Shown one piece after another: positions 51,949 through 61,749 of a stretch of DNA of 64,000 bases. The position numbers and the translations under genes were made by a program. The first letter of the stretch is position 1; every line of letters starts with the position of its first letter. The notes under the pieces are model-generated. The model was not told where the DNA came from. It worked only from the letters and a program-made list of their open reading frames with translations, and ran no database searches. This stretch comes from Candidatus Nitrosopelagicus sp. (GTDB lineage Archaea > Thermoproteota > Nitrososphaeria > Nitrososphaerales > Nitrosopumilaceae), in NCBI GenBank assembly GCA_028343215.1, contig JAOLYB010000002.1, positions 62,001-126,000 of the forward strand. The letters are read 5' to 3'.

Positions 51949-52830
51949 TTAGATCTGCTTAAACTCCACTATATTATAAAAATAAGAACCATTAGTTTCT
52001 AGCGCATTTTTTTCCGGAACTTTCTCAAGACCAAATGCCTTTGATTCTAAGGCAGATTGAGCGGCTCCGCCTGCAAAGGATAGAGCCCATAGAAAGTCTT
52101 TTTCTTTTAACATAGTGCAAACAAATGTAGAACAAAAAATATCTCCAATTCCAGTTGTATCAGTCAGATTAATTTTTGGTAAGTGAATTGTATACAATTT
52201 ATCTTTTACAAGTAAAGATATTTCTTGTTTATTTGTATAAATTACATATTCAATTCCAAGTTTTTGTAATTGTTTAATTCCATCATTACCTGTAAGACCA
52301 GTTAGCGCATGTAATTCATCAGGATTCATCTTGATAGCATTTATGTTGTTAAGATCAAGCGAAGTTCTTTTTAGAGAGATTTCATTGTTGGAATTTTTTT
52401 CTCTTAGAAAACCTTGAGGATCTAAAAAGGTGAAATTATCAGAATTTTTAATTTGCGAATATGTTTCTAAAGAAATTTCATTAAATACAGGACTGATTAT
52501 TACTCCATCATTATCATTTTCTATAAAATTAATTTTATCACACATATTTTCTACGAAGAGTTTTCTATCAGAACCATTTAGTTCAATTTTAAATCGAGTA
52601 GTAGATTGGGAAGACAATGCATCAGGAATATTGATTTTATTTTCTTTGAAAAATTCCTCTAAAGGATAATTTGGACCGAATTTGGTGTATAGATTAACAT
52701 CATGTTTTTGTTTTCGTGCAGTTAATGAGCAATAACTAGCAGGACCTCCAGGCGCATCATATTGTTCATTTTCATAAATAATTGTGTCCATCGTACAATG
52801 AGAAAATATTCCAACTTTCATAATGAGCAA
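51949..52830 (-). CDS. PfkB-family carbohydrate/nucleoside kinase-like protein
   Basis: YDAPGGPASYCSLTA; INLTDTTGIGDIFCSTFVCTML. Confidence 0.84.
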   Translation of the reverse strand: MLIMKVGIFSHCTMDTIIYENEQYDAPGGPASYCSLTARKQKHDVNLYTKFGPNYPLEEFFKENKINIPDALSSQSTTRFKIELNGSDRKLFVENMCDKINFIENDNDGVIISPVFNEISLETYSQIKNSDNFTFLDPQGFLREKNSNNEISLKRTSLDLNNINAIKMNPDELHALTGLTGNDGIKQLQKLGIEYVIYTNKQEISLLVKDKLYTIHLPKINLTDTTGIGDIFCSTFVCTMLKEKDFLWALSFAGGAAQSALESKAFGLEKVPEKNALETNGSYFYNIVEFKQI

Positions 52831-52845
52831 AAATTGTGTTTTGTA

Positions 52846-52950
52846 CTACTTATTTGAATCCTTATTTGCACAATCAGAGCAAAGTGTTTTTCCTTTAACA
52901 AATTTAACTTCAATATTAGAAGCAAGACAATTTTCACACAGTCCAGTCAT
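52846..52950 (-). CDS. Zinc-ribbon microprotein (34 aa), not in ORF track
   Basis: MTGLCENCLASNIEVKFVKGKTLCSDCANKDSNK*; CxxC...CxxC. Confidence 0.62.
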   Translation of the reverse strand: MTGLCENCLASNIEVKFVKGKTLCSDCANKDSNK

Positions 52951-53003
52951 AATTCGTAATTATTCTTGATCTTTAAATTGTTTTTTTGAGAGATAATATC
53001 TCA

Positions 53004-53013
53004 CTTTATATAT
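53004..53013 (+). promoter_or_regulatory. TATA-like element for S26e gene (near-leaderless)
   Basis: ctttatatat about 25 bp upstream of the ATG at 53034. Confidence 0.5.
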
Positions 53014-53033
53014 CGAAGATTTGAATTTCTAAC

Positions 53034-53324
53034 ATGCCATCAAAACGTGCAAGTAGAGGTAGACGAAAAGGAGGAAAAGGTTCGTCAGGTACAATCCAAT
53101 GTGTAAATTGCGCAGGAACTGTTCCAAAAGATAAAGCAAAAAAAGTTACTTCACGTCTAAGCCTAGTAGAACATCAATTAGCGAAAGAATTACGTGCACA
53201 AGGAGCATACATTGCTGCACCGAAAGTTACAAAATGGTATTGTATTTCATGTGCAATACATTTCAAAGTTCTAAAGATTCGTTCAGCAGATCAGAGACGT
53301 AAACATACAAAACTTCGTGGATAA
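53034..53324 (+). CDS. rps26e: 30S ribosomal protein S26e
   Basis: MPSKRASRGRRKGGKG...IQCVNCAGTVPKDKAKK...WYCISCAIHFKVLKIRSADQRR. Confidence 0.92.
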   Translation: MPSKRASRGRRKGGKGSSGTIQCVNCAGTVPKDKAKKVTSRLSLVEHQLAKELRAQGAYIAAPKVTKWYCISCAIHFKVLKIRSADQRRKHTKLRG

Positions 53325-53891
53325 TTATCTATTTTTCATTAAAACTAAAATTCTTTGAGCTAAAGTTATTCCTGCAATAATTATTACAATTATTACTGCA
53401 ATCTCCATAAAACCAATCATTCCTATTATAGCAATAACAAGTAACCTTTCTGCACGTTCACCAATTCCAATTCCTTGCATCTTTATTCCTGCAGCATCGG
53501 CCTTTGCACGTGCATAACTAACCAATAACGAAAGAGTGATGGCTGCAAATACCAAATATGGTTCAGTATAATTTCCGATTAAAATTCCAAAAAAGATTGC
53601 AACTTCGGCAATTTTATCAAATATAGAATCTAGAAACCCACCAGATTTTGACATTTTATTTGCATAACGAGCAACCTGGCCATCAACAATATCAAAGAAA
53701 CCAGAAGCCAATAATGCAATTCCACCTAAAAGTAATGAATATTCAAATCCAATTCCATAAATTATTGATGCAACAAATGCTAATGCAAGACCTATGCCAG
53801 TAAATACATTTGGAGACAATCCCGTAGCTGCAAAAGATTTTCCAATTTTTTGTAATACCGGTTTTAAAGAATCACGTAAGTTATTTAACAA
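53325..53891 (-). CDS. CDP-alcohol phosphatidyltransferase
   Basis: DIVDGQVARYANKMSKSGGFLDSIFDKIAE (DGxxAR...GxxxDxxxD). Confidence 0.92.
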   Translation of the reverse strand: MLNNLRDSLKPVLQKIGKSFAATGLSPNVFTGIGLALAFVASIIYGIGFEYSLLLGGIALLASGFFDIVDGQVARYANKMSKSGGFLDSIFDKIAEVAIFFGILIGNYTEPYLVFAAITLSLLVSYARAKADAAGIKMQGIGIGERAERLLVIAIIGMIGFMEIAVIIVIIIAGITLAQRILVLMKNR

Positions 53892-53900
53892 TACATTTCC

Positions 53901-54767
53901 TCACTTTTGATTCATTGCAAGTATTATTGAAATCATTCTTGCAGCTAAAGACGCAGTAGCACCATTATCAAACATAGGATTCAATTCAACAATATCCGTA
54001 GCTTTAATTTTTTTATTTTTTAAAGCAACTACCATATCATGTAATTCACGAGAAGTAATTCCAATTGCTTCAGGATTTCCAACACCAGGAGCAAAAGCCG
54101 GATCTAAGACATCAAGATCAATACTAACATATAGATTTTCAAATTTTTCAGTTAATTTTTCTAATAATTTTGGACCATTACCATGTTTGATTTCAGAGTC
54201 AGATATAGTTTGAATGTTATTTTCAGTAAGAAATTCTAATTCTTCTTTTACAAATGCACGAGCTCCAACGTGAATTATATTTTCAGGACCACGTTCTTCA
54301 ACAATTCTTCTCAAATATGCAGCATGACTTAATTTAGTACCGGCATATTCATCTCTCAGATCATAATGTGCATCAAACACAACATATCCGGTATCTTTAG
54401 GATAGCTCAAGTAACTACCATAAGTAAGTGAATGTTCACCTCCAAGAATTATTAATTGATTTGATGTATCTTTCAATTCACTCGTAGTTTTTCTAACCAT
54501 ATCAATCATATTTTGAGCAACAACTGTATGTTCTAGATTTCCCAAATCTTTAATGTTAACTTGTTCTAAATCAACACCAAACTCTGGCATAAAAATTTCA
54601 ATATTGTTAAACGCATCACGAATTACATCCGGGCCAAAACGACATCCAGGTTTGTATGAATGAGTTGAATCAAATGGAATTCCAAATAATGTTGCTATAG
54701 GTTCAGAATCATCTGCAGGAGAAATAATCTTTGGAGAACTAGTTAGATACAAATCAGAGTAACTCAT
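53901..54767 (-). CDS. speB: Agmatinase / ureohydrolase family
   Basis: GGEHSLTYGSYLS, VFDAHYDLRDEY, LYVSIDLDVLDPAFAPGVGNPEA. Confidence 0.9.
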   Translation of the reverse strand: MSYSDLYLTSSPKIISPADDSEPIATLFGIPFDSTHSYKPGCRFGPDVIRDAFNNIEIFMPEFGVDLEQVNIKDLGNLEHTVVAQNMIDMVRKTTSELKDTSNQLIILGGEHSLTYGSYLSYPKDTGYVVFDAHYDLRDEYAGTKLSHAAYLRRIVEERGPENIIHVGARAFVKEELEFLTENNIQTISDSEIKHGNGPKLLEKLTEKFENLYVSIDLDVLDPAFAPGVGNPEAIGITSRELHDMVVALKNKKIKATDIVELNPMFDNGATASLAARMISIILAMNQK

Positions 54768-54808
54768 TATACAGATTTCAATTCACTTTAAAATAAAGTA
54801 ATGCCCAA

Positions 54809-54895
54809 TTAATCAGACTGGCATGAAGAATCATCACATAAACAAAAATTATGAGATTCGCCACAATCAGTGCAGATTAGTAACTTTCCATGCAT
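54809..54895 (-). CDS. Cys-rich microprotein (28 aa), not in ORF track
   Basis: MHGKLLICTDCGESHNFCLCDDSSCQSD*. Confidence 0.5.
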   Translation of the reverse strand: MHGKLLICTDCGESHNFCLCDDSSCQSD

Positions 54896-54951
54896 AAGTT
54901 ATATTTACAGAATTTGTATTTAACCGCAAAGAAGGAATGATAAATCATCCA

Positions 54952-56823
54952 TTAAACTTGGATAATTGGTCTTTTTGATAGAAGTGGAGGCAAGTTTAGA
55001 GTTGAATGGGGTTTGCCATCATTTTGTTTAGTGATTTCTTCTACAAAATTATCAAATGATATTTCTCTTACATCACGTTGCGTTCTATCACGAACACTTA
55101 GATTCTCAGAGCCAACCTCTTTTTCTCCAATTACAAGTACATATCTAATCCATTCTTTTTCAGATTCACGAATGCGTTTTCCAATGGATTCATTTCGGTC
55201 ATCAATGTCTACACGAATATTTTGTGCAGTTAGTTTTTCAGAAAGTTTTTGTGAAAATTCTAAGAAATCATCTGTTAGAGGAATTATGCGGACTTGCGTT
55301 GGAGCAAGCCACAATGGGAACATTGGTTTTCTTCCTTCTTTAGCATCAGTAGCACATTTTTCAAGTAATGTATACATTACACGTTCAATTGCACCACTAG
55401 GAGAATTATGTAAAATAATTGGATTTATTGTTGAGTTATTTTCATCAACGAACTCAATTCCATATCTTTTACCATTTTCAACATCAATCTGATCAGTAGA
55501 TAATGCAGATGCTTTTCCTGAGTTGTCTACATAGTTGAATTCCCATTTTAAGACAAAATAGAAAAATCGTTCCTTCCACATTTCAATAAGTACTGGTTTA
55601 TCTAATTTTTTTACCATCTCTAGTATCAAATCTTTATTTTCATTGTAGAAATCTTCAGTGAAACGAATTGCCATTTCATAATCTTCATGTTTAATTCCCA
55701 CATTTGATAAAACATCACGGGATAGATCAAACCGTTTTCTAAATTCAGATATAGCTTGTGGGATATCTTTACAGAAAGCATGACAGTCAGGCATTGTAAA
55801 TGCACGTAACCGTCTAAGACCAACTAATTCCCCAGACTGTTCACGTCTAAAGCTGTAACGAGTTAATTCATACAATCTATACGGTAAATTTTTGTAAGAC
55901 ATTTGAAAGTCATGTGCCATTAAAAATTGTCCAAAACATGCTGCAAATCTTAGAAATAGTTTTTTTCCATCGGCATCAATATTGTATTGTCTTGCAGGAA
56001 ATCGATTGAAATAACTTTCCATACTAGGATGATGTGAGTCATACATTATCGGAGTCTCAACCTCATAACCACCATATTCTTTAACTTTATTTGTAACGAA
56101 TTGTTCCAATAGTCCTTTTATCAAACGACCGTTTGGAAAGTAGCGCATATTCCCATGATCAGATGCAGATTCATAATCTGCAATAGCCAATTTTTTCATT
56201 AATGCTACATGTGGAGGAGGTTCATCAACCTTTCGTTTTTTATCAGATTCATATTTTGCAAGAATTTCTAATTTTTTATGTTTTGAAAAGTTGAACTTAT
56301 CAAACTCGACCATTGTTCCATCAGGAGATAGAATAAACCAGTATGATTTTATTTTTGATTCAGATTCTAATGCAGTAGAAGTTTGTTCTTTTTTATCACT
56401 TGCAGTAATTACTTTGGAACTCTCAGCAAGAGGGTGACCTTTTACTTTTACATTGTATGATTTTGTCCAACCAAAAGGTGCACGACTGACTTCTAGTTCA
56501 GATGAGTTAATTTCCATTAATTTAAGCAAAGACAATGCAGTCGATGGAGCAGACAAATCAGAGCTTAGATGCGCATATGGATACAGTAATAATTTCTTAC
56601 AACCAATTTTTTCCATAGACTCTTTTATTTGCGAAATTGCATCAAGAGCTACGTTATCATCATCTCCATTTTCAACAGCTACAAAACAAACAACAACCTC
56701 ATCTATTGATACAGGTTTTGGATCAATATCTTCAGCGGATTTTATTTCTTTTTTTGTAGCCTCATATGAGATATTATCACAATGTAGTTGCAAGATTCGC
56801 ATAATGACTGGAATATTTGCCAC
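54952..56823 (-). CDS. thrS: Threonyl-tRNA synthetase, archaeal type (likely start MRILQLHCDNISYE)
   Basis: N-terminal editing domain MRILQLHCDNISYEATKKE; HGNMRYFPNGRLIKGLLEQF; class II core. Confidence 0.94.
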   Translation of the reverse strand: MANIPVIMRILQLHCDNISYEATKKEIKSAEDIDPKPVSIDEVVVCFVAVENGDDDNVALDAISQIKESMEKIGCKKLLLYPYAHLSSDLSAPSTALSLLKLMEINSSELEVSRAPFGWTKSYNVKVKGHPLAESSKVITASDKKEQTSTALESESKIKSYWFILSPDGTMVEFDKFNFSKHKKLEILAKYESDKKRKVDEPPPHVALMKKLAIADYESASDHGNMRYFPNGRLIKGLLEQFVTNKVKEYGGYEVETPIMYDSHHPSMESYFNRFPARQYNIDADGKKLFLRFAACFGQFLMAHDFQMSYKNLPYRLYELTRYSFRREQSGELVGLRRLRAFTMPDCHAFCKDIPQAISEFRKRFDLSRDVLSNVGIKHEDYEMAIRFTEDFYNENKDLILEMVKKLDKPVLIEMWKERFFYFVLKWEFNYVDNSGKASALSTDQIDVENGKRYGIEFVDENNSTINPIILHNSPSGAIERVMYTLLEKCATDAKEGRKPMFPLWLAPTQVRIIPLTDDFLEFSQKLSEKLTAQNIRVDIDDRNESIGKRIRESEKEWIRYVLVIGEKEVGSENLSVRDRTQRDVREISFDNFVEEITKQNDGKPHSTLNLPPLLSKRPIIQV

Positions 56824-56856
56824 AACTTATAATTTGCTTAGAGAATATCATATATT

Positions 56857-56982
56857 GTGAAAGAAAAGAAAGATAAGAATCACAAACATTTTGCAAATGA
56901 TGATCCCACAAAGTTTGATGAAAAAAGTGCAGAAGATATAGCAAAAGAAGCAATAAAAAAATTCAAATCATTAAACAGTTAA
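56857..56982 (+). CDS. Small charged protein (GTG start, 41 aa)
   Basis: VKEKKDKNHKHFANDDPTKFDEKSAEDIAKEAIKKFKSLNS*. Confidence 0.5.
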   Translation: MKEKKDKNHKHFANDDPTKFDEKSAEDIAKEAIKKFKSLNS

Positions 56983-57227
56983 CTAAACCCTGCACCAAAT
57001 TCATCACCTTTGGTTAAAGGATCAATATCTTTAGCATTTTTCATTGCAATGTACAAAAATGCTTCATTAACTACCTCTTCAGTATTTGAAATATCTACAC
57101 CCAAAGTAATTGCAAATTTTTGTAAATACTCAAGCGTTTCAGAGGATGGTTCATCTGTAGGAATTTTTTCTTCAGTGATCTTTAATGCAATTTTATCAAT
57201 ACACTGATTCCTAAAACTGTCGTCCAA
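56979..57227 (-). CDS. Hypothetical protein
   Basis: 82-aa ORF. Confidence 0.6.
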   Translation of the reverse strand: MDDSFRNQCIDKIALKITEEKIPTDEPSSETLEYLQKFAITLGVDISNTEEVVNEAFLYIAMKNAKDIDPLTKGDEFGAGFS

Positions 57228-57260
57228 CGTAAAGATATAAAATCACTGTGTAATAAACAA

Positions 57261-57413
57261 TCAAGATTCGTTTTCATCATGTCCAATAACATGTTTTTCA
57301 CAATAATAGAGATCATTCATGTTACAGTAATATGAACAATCATTATCACATAATGCACATTTTGGTTTTTTATCATCAGTAGATAATTTGTAATGATAGT
57401 TTTTACTTTTCAA
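57261..57413 (-). CDS. Cys-rich microprotein (TTG start), not in ORF track
   Basis: MKSKNYHYKLSTDDKKPKCALCDNDCSYYCNMNDLYYCEKHVIGHDENES*; overlaps end of 57403 CDS. Confidence 0.55.
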   Translation of the reverse strand: MKSKNYHYKLSTDDKKPKCALCDNDCSYYCNMNDLYYCEKHVIGHDENES

Positions 57414-57750
57414 TTTTTTCAAGTTCATTTTTTAATGAAATTAAACTACGAAGTATTAATCCAGATAAACCTAAATTTTGTATAAGCATAGTTGCAGAAT
57501 CATTTAATGCATCATCCCCTCTATAACCCTCATCATAAAGTATTTCGATTTGGCCTTGATCTGTATCAACTAACGCAGTGATAATTGAATATTCCCCCAA
57601 ATTTTGATCTGTTTTGATTCTATAGTGTAACAACTCAATTTTTTTAATCTCCACGCCATCTTGTGTTATTTTTCCATCAGAAAAAATCAAATTTCTATCA
57701 TCAGGTTCACGTTCAATTCTTTTTGAATCAGGAATATCGACAAATTTCAT
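57403..57750 (-). CDS. Hypothetical protein
   Basis: 115-aa ORF. Confidence 0.65.
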   Translation of the reverse strand: MKFVDIPDSKRIEREPDDRNLIFSDGKITQDGVEIKKIELLHYRIKTDQNLGEYSIITALVDTDQGQIEILYDEGYRGDDALNDSATMLIQNLGLSGLILRSLISLKNELEKIEK

Positions 57751-57807
57751 ATTTTAAAATTATAAATTAACGTATTAAAAGAAATGAAAAGCTTATAACG
57801 CATTTAC

Positions 57808-58227
57808 TTGTTAAACTCTTTTGTTATGGACTACGGTAAACTTTGTAATGCATTACTAGATTCAAATGAAAAGATCCGCTATGTAGGTGTATACAATTCC
57901 TTCAGTGGAGATGTTTATGAGAAAATGCAGAATGGGACAGCACGGCATTTTGATAAAGATCAAACAAAAAAATCCATGACTCAAGCAATTATGCGATGGA
58001 AAACACGTAAACAATTTTCATCAGAAATTGGAGAACCAGAATTTGCTATGACAAGATATGAAAAAGTGAATAGAATAACCATGGCATGTGGAAAAGACGG
58101 ACTATTGATGTTTAGTACAGAAGTTGATGTACACCTTTGCGATATAATCGATGATGTGACAAAGATGGTAAAAGAACACGTTGGAGAATCAGATAACGAT
58201 GACGGTTCACGTAACATTAGATCCTAA
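57808..58227 (+). CDS. DUF6659-like thaumarchaeal protein
   Basis: LCNALLDSNEKIRYVGVYNSFSGDVYEKMQNG; resembles 21944 CDS. Confidence 0.7.
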   Translation: MLNSFVMDYGKLCNALLDSNEKIRYVGVYNSFSGDVYEKMQNGTARHFDKDQTKKSMTQAIMRWKTRKQFSSEIGEPEFAMTRYEKVNRITMACGKDGLLMFSTEVDVHLCDIIDDVTKMVKEHVGESDNDDGSRNIRS

Positions 58228-58260
58228 AAGCTTATTTTAGTTATATTACAAAATTTTTAT

Positions 58261-59367
58261 GTGAATCACCACCATTTTGAAGGAAAAGACATACCTCACA
58301 TCAAACTTGATTCTAAAACAACAGTAAAAGAATTAGTTGAAATTTATGCAAATTCAGGATTTAACGCAAGACAATTAGGAGAGGCTGCAAAATTATATCA
58401 AAAAATGATTCACGAGAATGCAACTATTTGTTTAACTGTTGCAGGTGCAATGACACCCGTAGGATTTGGGGGAATTATTAAAACACTTTTAGAAAAAGGA
58501 TTTGTAGATTGGATTGTTACAACAGGTGCAAATGTATATCATGAAGATCATTTTGCATGGGGATTGCCAGTAAAACAAGGTCATTTTGAAGTTGACGATA
58601 ACATATTGTATGAAAAAGAAATTGTGAGAATTAGAGATGTGTATGTTAAATTTTACGAGACATTAGAACTAGAAGATAATATAATTCAGAATATGTTTAA
58701 AGACAAATTTTCAGAAAAATCATTTACAACTGCAGAATTTTGTAACGTATTAGGAAGAATTAGTAAAGAAAAATCAAAATTTCCTGAAAAAAGTTTCCTT
58801 ACAACCGCGTATGAATTAGACGTTCCAGTATACGTATCAACACTAAAAGATTCATCTCTTGCAATGAATTTAGCAGTACATAGATTAAAAAATAAACAAT
58901 TCAATTTAGACTTCGTTAGAGAGATTATCGAACAAGCAGCAATTGTTTACAATTCAAAAAAATCAGGCATTTTAGAGCTTGGAGGAGGAGTTCCAAAAAA
59001 TACAGCGCAGCAAACTGGCCCATTGTTAGATCAAATTTTAAGAAAAGATCATGGAGGGCAAAATTACATTATTCAGATTACAGACGCGCGACCAGATACA
59101 GGAGGATTGTCAGGTGCAACATTACAAGAAGGAAAGAGTTGGGGGAAAGTAAAAGATTCACATGAAGATTTGATTACAGTGTACACAGATTCTACAATTG
59201 CATTTCCCATGTTAGCACTTTATGCATTATCAAATGAGGAACCTAGAGAACAAAAAAGAATTTATAAAAAATTAGGTAATTATTATGATACACTACAAGA
59301 ATCAGCTAATAATACTCCAGACAAATTTGCTGATATTCTAAAAAAATCCGATATAAACCTGGATTAA
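58261..59367 (+). CDS. Deoxyhypusine synthase (GTG start)
   Basis: FGGIIKTLLEKGFVDWIVTTGANVYHED; ELGGGVPKNTAQQTGPLLDQIL; DARPDTGGLSGATLQEGKSWGK. Confidence 0.94.
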   Translation: MNHHHFEGKDIPHIKLDSKTTVKELVEIYANSGFNARQLGEAAKLYQKMIHENATICLTVAGAMTPVGFGGIIKTLLEKGFVDWIVTTGANVYHEDHFAWGLPVKQGHFEVDDNILYEKEIVRIRDVYVKFYETLELEDNIIQNMFKDKFSEKSFTTAEFCNVLGRISKEKSKFPEKSFLTTAYELDVPVYVSTLKDSSLAMNLAVHRLKNKQFNLDFVREIIEQAAIVYNSKKSGILELGGGVPKNTAQQTGPLLDQILRKDHGGQNYIIQITDARPDTGGLSGATLQEGKSWGKVKDSHEDLITVYTDSTIAFPMLALYALSNEEPREQKRIYKKLGNYYDTLQESANNTPDKFADILKKSDINLD

Positions 59368-59444
59368 GATTTTTTGTTAGCTTTTCTACGTGCTGCTTTC
59401 TGATCTGCAAATCGTGCATGTTTTCCATCTTTTCTTTTACCCAT
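59364..59444 (-). CDS. Small basic protein (26 aa)
   Basis: MGKRKDGKHARFADQKAARRKANKKS*; overlaps the deoxyhypusine synthase stop. Confidence 0.4.
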   Translation of the reverse strand: MGKRKDGKHARFADQKAARRKANKKS

Positions 59445-59508
59445 GAACAATCGAGAATCTTTTTCAATGTAAATGATTCGGTATGAAAAAAATTAAAAGT
59501 CCTTATTT

Positions 59509-59835
59509 TTGAAACATTTTATGGGAAAAATGTTTTCAATCATAATAATTGCAGTAGCAATTATTGGATTTTCATCTTCAGCATATTTTTTCAGCGAGAC
59601 AAATATCACTATAGAAAGTCCCATATCCATGGAATTTCAAAATAATAGTTCCTTAATGCAAGAAATAGAATCCTGTATTGAACAGAATTTAGCAGGTGAA
59701 AGCTCCGTCGCATTAAATTCATTCAATACAAACATGTTGTTGACGTTAAAACAGACTGCAATGGAAACTGATGATGAAAATGAGTTAGAGCAAATTAAAC
59801 AGAAACTTTACACACTAACTAATTGTGAACCTTAG
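59509..59835 (+). CDS. Hypothetical secreted/membrane-anchored protein
   Basis: 108 aa with N-terminal hydrophobic segment. Confidence 0.65.
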   Translation: MKHFMGKMFSIIIIAVAIIGFSSSAYFFSETNITIESPISMEFQNNSSLMQEIESCIEQNLAGESSVALNSFNTNMLLTLKQTAMETDDENELEQIKQKLYTLTNCEP

Positions 59836-59836
59836 A

Positions 59837-60049
59837 TTAACCTCTATCATATCTGGCACGTTCCAGTGAACGGTCATCTTTTGTTGCTTTTTTCCATTCT
59901 TTGTAATGTTCTTTACATAAACCGGATTTCTTACCAGATGAGTTAAGACGTAATCCAGCATCCTCAACTTTTTTTGTATTAAGAGAACGTGCCGCATCAG
60001 CATCACAGCCATCTACATTACATTTTGTGCCTTTTGAAACAATACCCAT
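59837..60049 (-). CDS. Hypothetical Cys/His small protein
   Basis: 70 aa; CNVDGCDADAARSL...LCKEHYKEWKK. Confidence 0.68.
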   Translation of the reverse strand: MGIVSKGTKCNVDGCDADAARSLNTKKVEDAGLRLNSSGKKSGLCKEHYKEWKKATKDDRSLERARYDRG

Positions 60050-60105
60050 TGTAATAACAACAATTCAACTCTTAATAAAGTTGAAATAAAGAAAAATTTT
60101 GTTCG

Positions 60106-60115
60106 TTTATAAATA
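60106..60115 (+). promoter_or_regulatory. TATA-like element for S25e gene
   Basis: tttataaata about 25 bp upstream of the ATG at 60136. Confidence 0.5.
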
Positions 60116-60135
60116 GCAATTATTGATGTGAGAAT

Positions 60136-60435
60136 ATGGGAAGTAAGAACAAATCCGTCTCATCAAATGAGAAATCACAAAGTGGAAAGGATAAGACAAA
60201 AAAAGATAAGAAAGATCATAGTGAGAAAAAAGAGGTCGATGTATTCATCAACGAAGAACAAGCTAGTAAGATAGTTAAATCATCGAAAGTAATTACGATT
60301 CAAGATTTAGCAAGACAAGCGAATGTAAAAATTTCAACTGCCAACGCATTTCTTAAAAAAGCATTATCAGAAGGAACTGTCAAAAAGGTAGGTGGATTTA
60401 GTGGTCACTATATCTATCAACCAGTTTCACAATAG
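60136..60435 (+). CDS. rps25e: 30S ribosomal protein S25e
   Basis: Lys-rich N-terminus; SKVITIQDLARQANVKISTANAFLKKALSEGTVKKVGGFSGHYIYQ. Confidence 0.87.
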   Translation: MGSKNKSVSSNEKSQSGKDKTKKDKKDHSEKKEVDVFINEEQASKIVKSSKVITIQDLARQANVKISTANAFLKKALSEGTVKKVGGFSGHYIYQPVSQ

Positions 60436-60803
60436 ATAGAAACTTCATCACCAGAATTAACATTCAATAATTCATCACTATTTTCAATAATTTTTCCTAT
60501 CGGGATTAGATCTTTTCCAACCTTTGCATCCTTATAGAAAAAACAAAATGCATGACCTACAGATAAGAATGCAATATCACCTTTTTTGAATTCTTTTCGT
60601 GTGCGTTCACCACCAGATTCAATATGAGATTCAACGTAAACACCACTAGTACCAAGCTTGTGAATTGTCCCATTTACTGGCAATGAGCGAATTATTGTTC
60701 CAACTAAAGAAGGAGAAAGATGACGTTTTAGTTCACATTTGATTTTAGATTTACCGGTTATTTCCAAAATTACTTGTGATTTTGATACAGATCCACCATC
60801 CAT
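60417..60803 (-). CDS. Hypothetical protein
   Basis: 128-aa ORF with beta-rich character. Confidence 0.65.
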   Translation of the reverse strand: MDGGSVSKSQVILEITGKSKIKCELKRHLSPSLVGTIIRSLPVNGTIHKLGTSGVYVESHIESGGERTRKEFKKGDIAFLSVGHAFCFFYKDAKVGKDLIPIGKIIENSDELLNVNSGDEVSIYCETG

Positions 60804-60809
60804 TATGGA

Positions 60810-61400
60810 ATGTACAGCTTTGGATTATATATTGGCATTTTTCAATTAGTTTACTTGTCTGAGCCTGAAGAAACACCAATTACAACTGAAAAAAAAGAAG
60901 AAGAACCAGCTCCATTAGTTCCAGAAGCAAAAATTGATGAAATAATACAACCAGATACGGAAGAGATTGATCCTGATGCAGAAGTTAGCATTCATGCAAC
61001 AATGGAAAAAGCAATTGAAAATTATAGAAAAATCAAAGAAGGAAAATTAGAATTAACAGATAAACAACTAGAGGATTTAGAAAAAGAATGTGAAGTAATA
61101 CGACAAAGAGACATTATTGACGTTGACGTGCAACATGAATCAATTGAATTAAGTTCAGATGGAAAAATATTGATGGGACCACCAACATTGACGAGATTTG
61201 AAAAAGCAAGAATTATGGGAGCACGAGCATTACAATTATCATTAGGGGCACCACCATTCATAGACATACCTGTAAACGCTGCAACATCGCTAGACATATC
61301 AATGAAAGAATTAGAGGAACGAGTCATTCCAATTACAATAAGACGTGTTTTGCCTAATGGTGATTACCAAAACATACCATTGTTAGATTTTAAAGAATAG
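60810..61400 (+). CDS. rpoK: DNA-directed RNA polymerase subunit K (Rpb6) with acidic N-terminal extension
   Basis: LTRFEKARIMGARALQLSLGAPPFIDI; VIPITIRRVLPNGDYQNIPL. Confidence 0.9.
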   Translation: MYSFGLYIGIFQLVYLSEPEETPITTEKKEEEPAPLVPEAKIDEIIQPDTEEIDPDAEVSIHATMEKAIENYRKIKEGKLELTDKQLEDLEKECEVIRQRDIIDVDVQHESIELSSDGKILMGPPTLTRFEKARIMGARALQLSLGAPPFIDIPVNAATSLDISMKELEERVIPITIRRVLPNGDYQNIPLLDFKE

Positions 61401-61413
61401 ACGAATCGTCTAT
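61397..61413. promoter_or_regulatory. 17-bp palindrome ATAGACGA-A-TCGTCTAT upstream of alba
   Basis: Perfect 8-bp arms, one central nt; just upstream of tttaaaag TATA-like box. Confidence 0.5.
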
Positions 61414-61449
61414 ATCATTTAAAAGAAGTCCAGCAAAATTATAATTAAT

Positions 61450-61749
61450 ATGGAATTAGAAGAAGTGAAACGATCAGAAAATAATTTAGATAAAGACGCT
61501 TATTTTGTAAAAAATGAATCAGTCATGACCAGTGCTTTAGATGTCATAACTGCAATGTCAACAACCAAAAGAATTGTTTTGAAGGCTAAAGGAGATCTGA
61601 TTCCAAATGCCGTAGCTGTTGCAAATATTGTAACAGAAAATATGTTAAAAGGAAATTCAAAAATTCAAGATATTAAATTAGACAGTATAATTTCAGAAGA
61701 AGATGGACAAATGATTTCAAATATAGTTATTGTTTTAATAAAAAATTAG
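61450..61749 (+). CDS. Alba-family DNA/RNA-binding protein
   Basis: VMTSALDVITAMSTTKRIVLKAKGDLIPNAVAVANIV. Confidence 0.87.
   Translation: MELEEVKRSENNLDKDAYFVKNESVMTSALDVITAMSTTKRIVLKAKGDLIPNAVAVANIVTENMLKGNSKIQDIKLDSIISEEDGQMISNIVIVLIKN

Noticed and set aside
52988-53004. GAGAT-AAT-ATCTC dyad before the S26e TATA box
   Set aside because: Arms are only 5 bp and AT-rich; could easily be chance.
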